DNA of 5,372 nt from Bacteroidota bacterium (GTDB taxonomy: Bacteria > Bacteroidota > Bacteroidia > Cytophagales > Cyclobacteriaceae). The stretch is from positions 1 to 5,372 of the forward strand of contig JAPUIM010000300.1 of NCBI GenBank assembly GCA_027297025.1, read 5' to 3'. The stretch's first letter is position 1; the number at the start of each line of letters is the position of its first letter. A program made the position numbers and the translations under genes. The notes under the pieces are model-generated. The model was not told where the DNA came from, did not search any database, and was given only the letters and a program-made list of their open reading frames with translations. Below, in pieces: positions 1 through 5,372 of this stretch.

Positions 1-398
1 GGTCGACTCAAATTCCTGAAACCAAATGGAAGATACAACCCATGAGCATCAGCTGTCACCAGCGACCACCTTCTCAATCCCTGAAGTTCGGGATGTTTCA
101 TTACCACCTCCATCAGCCATTTTGATAACCCTTTTCCTCTATATTCGGGCAAAATAAAAACATCTCCTATGTAAGCGATGGTGGCGTAATCAGAAACAAT
201 ACGGGCAAATCCTATTTGCCTGCCCTGGTAGTATAATCCAAAACACAAGGAGTTTTGGGCTGATTTTTTAAAAATATCATAGGGAATATTTTTACACCAG
301 TAGGCATCTCTTAGGAACTGATGGGTAATCACAAGATCCAATTTATTCTGGTCTGTATTAATTAAATAATCATCTTTACCTTCTTCAAATACCTCCAT
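1..398 (-). CDS. GNAT family N-acetyltransferase, C-terminus cut by window edge
   Basis: Reading the minus strand from an ATG at 398 gives 132 residues with no stop before the window ends, so the end is missing because of the window and not because the gene is broken. The protein starts MEVFEEGKDD. It carries the acetyl-CoA binding motif A of the GNAT fold at about residues 79-95, with DVFILPEYRGKGLS holding the R-G-x-G-L pyrophosphate loop (residues 87-91). Near the end, DAHGLYLPFGF (about 117-127) matches the conserved last strand and helix of a common family of small (about 140-residue) GNAT proteins, so perhaps 10 codons are missing. GNAT enzymes move an acetyl group from acetyl-CoA to an amine; the substrate of this family is not known to me and I do not assign one. 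The ATG lies 24 bases after the stop of the amidohydrolase gene, in the same frame as that stop, which suggests co-transcription. No strong ribosome binding site is seen. An in-frame TTG three codons earlier is a less likely start. Confidence 0.9.
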   Translation of the reverse strand, partial: MEVFEEGKDDYLINTDQNKLDLVITHQFLRDAYWCKNIPYDIFKKSAQNSLCFGLYYQGRQIGFARIVSDYATIAYIGDVFILPEYRGKGLSKWLMEVVMKHPELQGLRRWSLVTADAHGLYLPFGFRNLSR

Positions 399-422
399 GT
401 TCGCTTTCAATTTATAATAGGG

Positions 423-2108
423 TTATTTACTAAAATCCTGGTACCCGGGTCCGCGTATCACCCGTCCAGGTGTAACACCGGTATGGACGCCATTATTCAA
501 AACCTGTAGGCCATTAACAAAAACCTGGTCCATACCTACCGCCAGTTGATGGGGCTGGGCATAGGTAGCTTTATCTCCAATAGTTTGTGGGTCGAATACC
601 AGAATATCGGCAAAATAACCAATGACCAATCTTCCCCTGTTTTTTATTTTCAGGTTTTCCGCGGGCTGTGAGGTGCATTTGCGAATGGCTTCCTGCAATG
701 GGATCAATTGCTCCTCTCTCACGTATTTACCCAACAAACGGGCAAAATTGCCGTAGGCTCGGGGATGTGGATTGGATTTTAGGAAATTTCCCTGAGGGGC
801 CGGGGAAGCCTCATCAGATCCAAAACTCATCCAGGGCACTTGTATTTTTTTTCTAATATTTTCCTCCGACATCAAAAAATAGGCGGTACTCACTCGATTA
901 TGATCTTTAATCACCAAATCCATTGCTGCCTCTTCCGGGGTTTTGTCCCATAGATCTGCTACCTCCGCCAAGGTCTTACCGGTGTATTTTTTAAGGGAAT
1001 CTGTCTTAAAACCAATCAGCAATATATTCTCCGCTGAGCCGGCGGCCAGGTATAAGTTTTCCCATTCCGAGGATGGGGTGGTCATTTCCAATCGCAATCG
1101 CCGGCGAATGTCAGGATCCTTCAACCTTTTCACCCACTGGTCCAGCCCTCCTTCCTGTACCCATGGAGGCATGGCGGCATCCAAGCCGGTAGCCCCGGCA
1201 GTATAGGTGTACATATTGGCCGAAATGTCAAATCCGGAAGACCTTAGATCTTCAATCAATTGAATAGCGGAATCGAGTTTGTGCCAGTTTTCTTTTCCAG
1301 CGGCTTTCATGTGGTACACTTCAGCTGAAATATTTGCTTCCCGGCTGATATGTACTAATTCTTCCAGGGCTTCTAAAAAACTATTTCCTTCACTGCGTAA
1401 GTGGGATATATATCTTCCACCATATCCGGAAGCAACTTTGGCTAATTCTATAAGTTCTTCAGTATCTGCGTAAAAAGCCGGAGCATAAATTAAGGATGTT
1501 CCCAATCCCAACGCCCCATCCTCCATAGCATTTTGCACCAATTGTTTCATTTGCTCCAATTCTTCCTGGTTGGGGGCCCTATCTTCATAACCCAATACAA
1601 CCTGTCTGACCGTGGTGGCTCCCACAAATGAAGCCACATTGGGGGTTATTCCTTTATTTACCAGAAATTGAAGGTATTCATCCAAAGTGGTCCATTTTAT
1701 GTCGAACCTTATATCACCCTGTCCTTCCAGTATTTCCTGTTTAATTTCATCATTCCAGGGGCCGTATGACCACCCCTCTCCGAATACCTCCAAAGTCACC
1801 CCCTGTAGAATATCACTCAATGATCTTCCATCTTCAATCAATGACCGGGTAGCCCAACTAAGTACGTTAATAAATCCCGGGGCTATAACTTTGCCGCTGG
1901 CATCTATTTCCAACTTTCCTTTTGCCCGGTTTAAATTGCCTATGGCGGCAATGGTATCTGCGTTTATCGCTACATCTCCATAGTAGGGAGCCTCCCCGGA
2001 TCCGTCATGGATATGTCCATTTCTAATGATTACATCAAATTGTTCAGGAGACTGGCAGCCCCAGTTAAATAACATGAAAAATACCGAACAGACTAAAATG
2101 TATTTCAT
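423..2108 (-). CDS. D-aminoacylase-like amidohydrolase, predicted lipoprotein, lacking the HxH metal motif
   Basis: This 561-residue protein belongs to the amidohydrolase superfamily and is closest to N-acyl-D-amino-acid deacylases. Residues 1-18 form a lipoprotein-type signal (Lys2, hydrophobic core, Gly17-Cys18), although Asn15 at the -3 position is not a classic lipobox residue. It is probably exported and lipid-anchored. Residues 24-80 form the N-terminal part of the beta-sandwich (DVIIRNGHIHDGSG, then APGFI). The barrel follows with HLRSEG (His236), YHMKAAGKENW (His266) and FGSDE (Asp432), which match the tight-site zinc histidines and catalytic Asp of D-aminoacylase. HPRAYGNFARLLG (448-460), ADILVFDP (500-507) and TPGRVIRG (546-553) are further family signatures. 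Two things are odd: the usual GFIDxHxH reads GFINVLSW, so both histidines are gone (Leu83, Trp85), and the usual NCG metal-bridging Cys is Glu111 (FGEGWS). Hydrolysis of an acylated D-amino acid or related amide is the family activity, but the substrate here is open. It starts 8 bases after the J-domain gene. Confidence 0.9.
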   Translation of the reverse strand: MKYILVCSVFFMLFNWGCQSPEQFDVIIRNGHIHDGSGEAPYYGDVAINADTIAAIGNLNRAKGKLEIDASGKVIAPGFINVLSWATRSLIEDGRSLSDILQGVTLEVFGEGWSYGPWNDEIKQEILEGQGDIRFDIKWTTLDEYLQFLVNKGITPNVASFVGATTVRQVVLGYEDRAPNQEELEQMKQLVQNAMEDGALGLGTSLIYAPAFYADTEELIELAKVASGYGGRYISHLRSEGNSFLEALEELVHISREANISAEVYHMKAAGKENWHKLDSAIQLIEDLRSSGFDISANMYTYTAGATGLDAAMPPWVQEGGLDQWVKRLKDPDIRRRLRLEMTTPSSEWENLYLAAGSAENILLIGFKTDSLKKYTGKTLAEVADLWDKTPEEAAMDLVIKDHNRVSTAYFLMSEENIRKKIQVPWMSFGSDEASPAPQGNFLKSNPHPRAYGNFARLLGKYVREEQLIPLQEAIRKCTSQPAENLKIKNRGRLVIGYFADILVFDPQTIGDKATYAQPHQLAVGMDQVFVNGLQVLNNGVHTGVTPGRVIRGPGYQDFSK

Positions 2109-2116
2109 CTTTTGAA

Positions 2117-2692
2117 TTATATCGAATCGTCAAAATAAGGATCAATTCTCAATTTATAATAAACGGCTGATTTTAATATTACCACACCCGCCAATAGTAA
2201 GGGCACAAAAGCAATGATCAAGGTTTTATATGCCCCGTAAATGATCCCGATAATTGGTCCTACCATCAGTGCTACTCCCAATACCAACATGAATAAGTAC
2301 ATCGTATAAGCTATGACTTTGAATGGCAAATAATACCATTGAATTTTGTAATCACTGTTTCGAAAAATGAAATCACTGTAATTCTTACGGGCATCACTTA
2401 AAATTCCCTCTTTATCTCTTTTCCAAACATCCATAAAGGCCTGGTAAGGATCCTCAATTTTTACATCTCCTGAGCCGGTAGATGAAGTGGAAACCTCAGT
2501 ATTTGTTTCAGCCACAGGGTGAGACATCAAGTATTCATATGCTTGATAGATCTCTATGAATCTTTGTTGGGCATCATCAGATTTGCTTCGATCGGGGTGA
2601 TATTTAAACGCTAACCTTCTGTAGGCAGATTTAATTCTTTTATCATTTGCCCCTTCAGTTAATCCTAAAACCTGGTAATATTTTGAAAGCAT
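2117..2692 (-). CDS. J-domain protein with C-terminal membrane hairpin (class C / type III DnaJ-like)
   Basis: This 191-residue protein starts with a J domain (about residues 3-58): YYQVLGL, helix II (KRIKSAYRRLAFKYH), the HPD tripeptide at 32-34 that stimulates the Hsp70 ATPase, and helix III (AQQRFIEIYQAYEYL). A Ser/Thr-rich linker (about 60-78) follows, then a polar helical region (80-118). Two long hydrophobic stretches at about 124-154 and 156-179 form a membrane hairpin, and the tail is charged (RIDPYFDD). No Gly/Phe region, zinc finger or DnaJ C-terminal substrate domain is present, so it is not DnaJ itself. It probably tethers DnaK to the inner membrane with the J domain in the cytoplasm (inference); the client is unknown. 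The frame stays open upstream to an ATG at 2839, but that start would overlap most of the end of the preceding VOC gene and add 49 residues outside the J domain. The ATG at 2692, 10 bases after the VOC stop and 3 residues before the J-domain consensus, is therefore preferred. Confidence 0.9.
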   Translation of the reverse strand: MLSKYYQVLGLTEGANDKRIKSAYRRLAFKYHPDRSKSDDAQQRFIEIYQAYEYLMSHPVAETNTEVSTSSTGSGDVKIEDPYQAFMDVWKRDKEGILSDARKNYSDFIFRNSDYKIQWYYLPFKVIAYTMYLFMLVLGVALMVGPIIGIIYGAYKTLIIAFVPLLLAGVVILKSAVYYKLRIDPYFDDSI

Positions 2693-2702
2693 CCGGATTA
2701 GC

Positions 2703-3083
2703 TTAATGTTTAATGCGCCAGGGTGGATTAATCCGGTTTTCACCGGCATAAAAAAGACAGAGTTGATTTCCGTCGGGATCTGACAATCTGGCCTCACGCC
2801 AAAGCCAGGATTGGTCTTTCGGATCTTGTGTAAATTCAATCCCCTTATCTTTTAGTAGCTCCACTGTCTGGTCCAGTTGTGCGCATTCAAAGTAAATGAG
2901 GATCCCATTTGTCGATATTTTTTTATCCACCGAATGTACGGAAAAGGTAGAATTGCCATCCGGACATAAGAAACGTACATAGCGGGGTATGCTCTCTACT
3001 ATTAACTGAAGGCCTAAATTTTTATAAAATTCAGCAGAGCGTTTTACGTTAATAGATGGAATGGTGATCTGATTTAGGTTCAT
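2703..3083 (-). CDS. VOC superfamily (glyoxalase/bleomycin resistance-like) protein
   Basis: This 126-residue protein is a single VOC domain with two beta-alpha-beta-beta-beta modules. Module one starts LNQITIPSINVKRSAEFYKNLGLQ, with the typical alternating strand followed by the FYKNLGL helix end (residues 3-26), and ends at FSVHSV (47-52). Module two runs from GILIYFECAQLDQTVELLKDKGIEF (60-84) to the closing SDPDGNQLCLFYAG (101-114), a very typical VOC ending. Members include glyoxalase I, dioxygenases and drug-binding proteins. The usual metal ligands are poorly kept: the first-strand His position appears to be Asn4 or Gln5, and the final Glu after DPDGN is Cys109. It may therefore bind a ligand without metal, or use other ligands. 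I assign no substrate. It appears to be the first gene of the minus-strand cluster, with the J-domain gene 10 bases downstream. The ATG at 3083 places the first beta strand at once after the start, as expected. Confidence 0.88.
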   Translation of the reverse strand: MNLNQITIPSINVKRSAEFYKNLGLQLIVESIPRYVRFLCPDGNSTFSVHSVDKKISTNGILIYFECAQLDQTVELLKDKGIEFTQDPKDQSWLWREARLSDPDGNQLCLFYAGENRINPPWRIKH

Positions 3084-3088
3084 AAATA

Positions 3089-3126
3089 TTTAATTATTAA
3101 TTGGCACCAAATATTCTTTAATTATT
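3089..3126. repeat. Short direct repeat TTTAATTATT, two copies 28 bases apart
   Basis: The 10-base word TTTAATTATT occurs at 3089-3098 and again at 3117-3126. Each copy has ATATT just before or overlapping it (3086-3090 and 3111-3115) and TTGG shortly after (3101-3104 and 3125-3128). The two copies flank the candidate -7 element of the VOC cluster, so they could be a paired operator. Low sequence complexity makes chance a real alternative. Confidence 0.35.
3108..3115 (-). promoter_or_regulatory. Candidate -7 promoter element for the minus-strand cluster
   Basis: Read on the minus strand this is AATATTTG, one mismatch from the Bacteroidota -7 consensus TAnnTTTG. It would place transcription start about 20 bases before the VOC ATG at 3083, a common leader length in this phylum. 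No clear TTG -33 element lies about 20 bases upstream of it, and the whole region is AT-rich, so a chance match is quite possible. Confidence 0.25.
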
Positions 3127-3244
3127 GGAATAAATGAATTTTCACCCCGATAATTGCAGTTGGAATTTAATACCGCTTGGCTTAAATTTACCGTCCCTCA
3201 CTTACCTGGGATAAAATTAGTATTGATATAAAAAGCCCTAGTCT

Positions 3245-5368
3245 ATGAAAGTATATGACGATAAACACATAAAGAATGTTGCCTTGCTGGGAAGTTCAAA
3301 GTCAGGCAAAACTACCCTGGCTGAAACCATGTTATTTGAAGCGGGAATGCTCAACCGGCGGGGAACGATTGAAGATAAAAATACCGTCTCAGATTACCAT
3401 GAGATAGAACACAGCCGAGAAAATTCAGTATATGCAACCTCCCTGCATACCGAATGGCGCGATTACAAGATCAATATAATTGATACCCCCGGTCTTGATG
3501 ATTTTATTGGTGAGATCATTTCATCCCTCAGAGTTTCCGACACCTCGGTAATGCTCATTAATGGACAGCACGGGATGGAAATTGGGACGGAACTAATTTG
3601 GAATTACGTAGAAAAATTTAACAAACCGGTCATCTTCGCTATCAATCAAATGGACCACCCCAAGTCCAATTTTGAAGGAGCATTGGAAAGTATTCAAAAG
3701 CGCTTTGGATCAGCTGTTACCCAAATGCAGTACCCGGTAAATCAGGGTGAAGGGTTCAATACGATTATTGATTTATTGAAGATGATCATGTATAAGTTTT
3801 CACCTGAGGGGGGAAAACCGGAGAAATTGCCCATACCAGATGATCAGAAAGACAAAGCAGAAAAATTACACAATGAATTGGTGGAAAAGGCCGCAGAAAA
3901 TGATGAGGCCTTAATGGAACTGTATTTCGAAAAAGGATCACTGGATGAAGATCAAATGAGGCAAGGATTGAAGATTGGTATGATGAATCAGGATGTATTC
4001 CCGGTGTTTTGCCTTTCTGCTAAATCTAATATGGGTAGTGGTCGATTAATGGGTTTTATTGATAACGTAGCCCCTGCTGCCAGTGAGATCCCTGAAAAAA
4101 CTGAAGATGGAAAGGAAATCCCTTGTGACTCAGGAAAACCCACCGCCTTGTTCATATTCAAAACATTGATCGAACCCAACTTAGGAAAAATGTCTTTTTT
4201 TAAAGTGGTTTCAGGGCAAATTAAAGTGGGGACCGCTTTAGTCAATCATCAAACAGGGGCCACCGAACAGATCAACCAGCTATTTATAATGGATGGAAAA
4301 AATAGAAACCCCATTGAAAAGCTGGTAGCCGGTGATATTGGCGCCACCCTAAAATTAAAAAGCACCGATACCAATCATACCCTCCATGCCAAAGGATTTG
4401 ATGTTTCCATTGCACCCATCGAATTTCCTTACCCCCGCATCCATACCGCTATTGAAGCTCAAAGTAAAAATGATGATGAAAAGTTAGGAGAAATACTGAA
4501 AAAGATCCATCAGGAAGATCCAACCCTTACCATAGAATTTTCCGGAGAGTTAAAACAAATGTTACTTGGCGGACAAGGAGAACTTCATTTTTCCATTGCA
4601 AAATGGATCTTGGAAAATATTTACAAATTGCATATTGATTTTATCAAACCTAAGATACCTTATAGGGAAACCATACAAAAAGCTACTGATGCTTCTTATC
4701 GACATAAAAAGCAATCAGGTGGAGCCGGGCAATTCGGTGAAGTGTTTCTGAAGATCGAGCCTTATTACGAAGGGATGCCAGAACCCTCGGGTTTTAATAT
4801 TCGAGGAAAAGAAGAGAAAGAATTGGAGTGGGGAGGTAAATTGGTGTTTTACAATTGTATTGTGGGCGGAGTTATTGACCTGAGGTATTTGCCTGCCATC
4901 CTCAAGGGGGTAATGGAAAAAATGGAAGTAGGACCACTCACCGGCTCCTATGTAAGGGATGTGAGGGTGATGGTGTATGATGGAAAGATGCACGCCGTAG
5001 ATTCTAACGATATTTCTTTCAAAATAGCCGGAAGTAAGGCATTCAGTGCAGCTTTTGTAGATGCAGCTCCTCAGATCCTTGAACCCATATATGATTTGGA
5101 AGTACTGGTACCGGAGGAACTAATGGGGGATGTAATGACCGATCTGCAAACCAGGCGATCAGTGATCATGGGTATGGATTCTCAGGGGCAATACCAAATT
5201 ATCAAAGCAAAAACACCATTGGCGGAATTGGACAGATACTCCACATCTTTGAGATCAATCACCCAGGGAAAGGCCAGTTTTACCAGTAAGTTTGCTGAAT
5301 ACACCGCGGTTCCAGGAGAAATCCAGAAAAAATTGACCAAAGAGTATGTTGAATTGGAAGAAAGTTAA
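3245..5368 (+). CDS. fusA2: Elongation factor G paralogue (EF-G2 type) with altered GTPase motifs
   Basis: This complete 707-residue protein has the full five-domain EF-G layout. The G domain (about 1-280) has the P-loop GSSKSGKT (16-23), switch II DTPGLDDF (80-87), NQMD (134-137) and SAK (258-260), with the helical G' insert at about 165-255. Domain II spans about 295-390. Domain III (about 395-475) includes GGQGELHFSIA. Domain IV (about 475-605) includes KKQSGGAGQFGEV and HAVDSNDISFKIAGS. Domain V (about 605-690) ends with LRSITQGKASFTSKFAEY. EF-G moves tRNA and mRNA through the ribosome. Here the catalytic switch II His (DTPGH in canonical EF-G) is Leu84, the NKxD lysine is Gln135 and the switch I RGIT is RENS (58-61), while the P-loop Lys22-Thr23 and the domain IV tip His583 are kept. 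This fits the EF-G2 branch, whose Bacteroides member is reported to translocate without GTP hydrolysis. It is unlikely to be the main EF-G: it stands alone, with no rpsL, rpsG or tuf beside it. The symbol is by analogy. The ATG at 3245 places the P-loop at the usual distance from the start. Confidence 0.92.
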   Translation: MKVYDDKHIKNVALLGSSKSGKTTLAETMLFEAGMLNRRGTIEDKNTVSDYHEIEHSRENSVYATSLHTEWRDYKINIIDTPGLDDFIGEIISSLRVSDTSVMLINGQHGMEIGTELIWNYVEKFNKPVIFAINQMDHPKSNFEGALESIQKRFGSAVTQMQYPVNQGEGFNTIIDLLKMIMYKFSPEGGKPEKLPIPDDQKDKAEKLHNELVEKAAENDEALMELYFEKGSLDEDQMRQGLKIGMMNQDVFPVFCLSAKSNMGSGRLMGFIDNVAPAASEIPEKTEDGKEIPCDSGKPTALFIFKTLIEPNLGKMSFFKVVSGQIKVGTALVNHQTGATEQINQLFIMDGKNRNPIEKLVAGDIGATLKLKSTDTNHTLHAKGFDVSIAPIEFPYPRIHTAIEAQSKNDDEKLGEILKKIHQEDPTLTIEFSGELKQMLLGGQGELHFSIAKWILENIYKLHIDFIKPKIPYRETIQKATDASYRHKKQSGGAGQFGEVFLKIEPYYEGMPEPSGFNIRGKEEKELEWGGKLVFYNCIVGGVIDLRYLPAILKGVMEKMEVGPLTGSYVRDVRVMVYDGKMHAVDSNDISFKIAGSKAFSAAFVDAAPQILEPIYDLEVLVPEELMGDVMTDLQTRRSVIMGMDSQGQYQIIKAKTPLAELDRYSTSLRSITQGKASFTSKFAEYTAVPGEIQKKLTKEYVELEES

Positions 5369-5372
5369 ATTG

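Larger units (their letters stand above)
3084..3244. promoter_or_regulatory. Divergent intergenic region between VOC cluster and EF-G paralogue
   Basis: This 161-base AT-rich spacer is the only sizeable non-coding stretch and must hold the promoters for both directions. On the plus strand, TAGTATTG at 3218-3225 differs at one base from the Bacteroidota -7 consensus TAnnTTTG and would place transcription start roughly 15 bases before the EF-G ATG. However, I see no TTG-type -33 box at the right distance. TACCTGGG at 3203-3210, with TTGG at 3177-3180, is a weaker alternative. No terminator hairpin, riboswitch or small ORF is apparent. No Shine-Dalgarno is evident before either start, which is usual for this phylum. 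Confidence 0.55.

Noticed and set aside
1..398. Truncated or pseudogene acetyltransferase
   Set aside because: The frame is open to the window edge and the conserved GNAT motifs are intact; only the final few codons fall outside the window.
668..1983. Four plus-strand open frames (668-856, 943-1206, 1279-1473, 1687-1983)
   Set aside because: All lie antisense within the amidohydrolase gene, which has clear family motifs along its whole length. Their translations show no recognisable domain.
3171..3206. Three TACC words (3171, 3189, 3203) as a possible iteron-like array
   Set aside because: The spacing is irregular (18 and 14 bases) and the shared word is only four bases long, so chance is enough to explain it.
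3988..4993. Minus-strand open frames 3988-4245 and 4715-4993, and plus-strand frame 4566-4751
   Set aside because: They are fully inside the EF-G paralogue, which is continuous and conserved across these positions, and the translations look like low-quality shadow protein.
3245..5368. Tetracycline-resistance ribosomal protection protein (Tet(M)/Tet(Q) type) or RF3 instead of EF-G
   Set aside because: The GGxGELH motif of domain III, the QSGGxGQFGEV and HAVDSND segments of domain IV and the LRSxTQGKASF ending all follow the EF-G pattern. The Leu84 and RENS switch changes match EF-G2-type proteins, while ribosomal protection proteins keep the DTPGH and RGIT-type motifs.

Overview
This window looks like a chromosomal stretch from a member of the Bacteroidota. 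The GC content is moderate. Convincing Shine-Dalgarno sequences are missing before the starts, and TAnnTTTG-like elements lie in the only sizeable intergenic gap. The protein set also fits: an EF-G2-type elongation factor paralogue, a lipoprotein amidohydrolase and a membrane-anchored J-domain protein. I cannot place it to genus. I see no mobile element, tRNA, rRNA, CRISPR array or plasmid feature.

Layout. Positions 1-3083 hold four tightly packed genes, all on the minus strand. In transcription order they are a glyoxalase/bleomycin-resistance (VOC) fold protein (3083-2703), a J-domain protein with a C-terminal membrane hairpin (2692-2117), a D-aminoacylase-like amidohydrolase with a lipoprotein signal peptide (2108-423), and a GNAT acetyltransferase cut by the left edge of the window (398-1). 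The gaps are 10, 8 and 24 bases, so one transcript is likely. A 161-base AT-rich divergent spacer (3084-3244) separates this cluster from one plus-strand gene, a complete 707-residue EF-G paralogue (3245-5368), which ends just before the right edge.

Function. The four minus-strand genes do not form an obvious pathway. They read as a housekeeping or accessory cluster of small enzymes, and I infer no joint role. The two proteins worth attention are the EF-G paralogue and the amidohydrolase. In the EF-G paralogue the switch II catalytic histidine is leucine, NKxD is NQMD and the RGIT switch I motif is RENS, while the domain IV tip histidine used in translocation is kept. This suggests a ribosome translocase with weak or absent GTP hydrolysis, like the EF-G2 described in Bacteroides. 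The amidohydrolase keeps most family signatures but has lost the N-terminal HxH metal-binding pair, and its usual metal-bridging cysteine position is glutamate.
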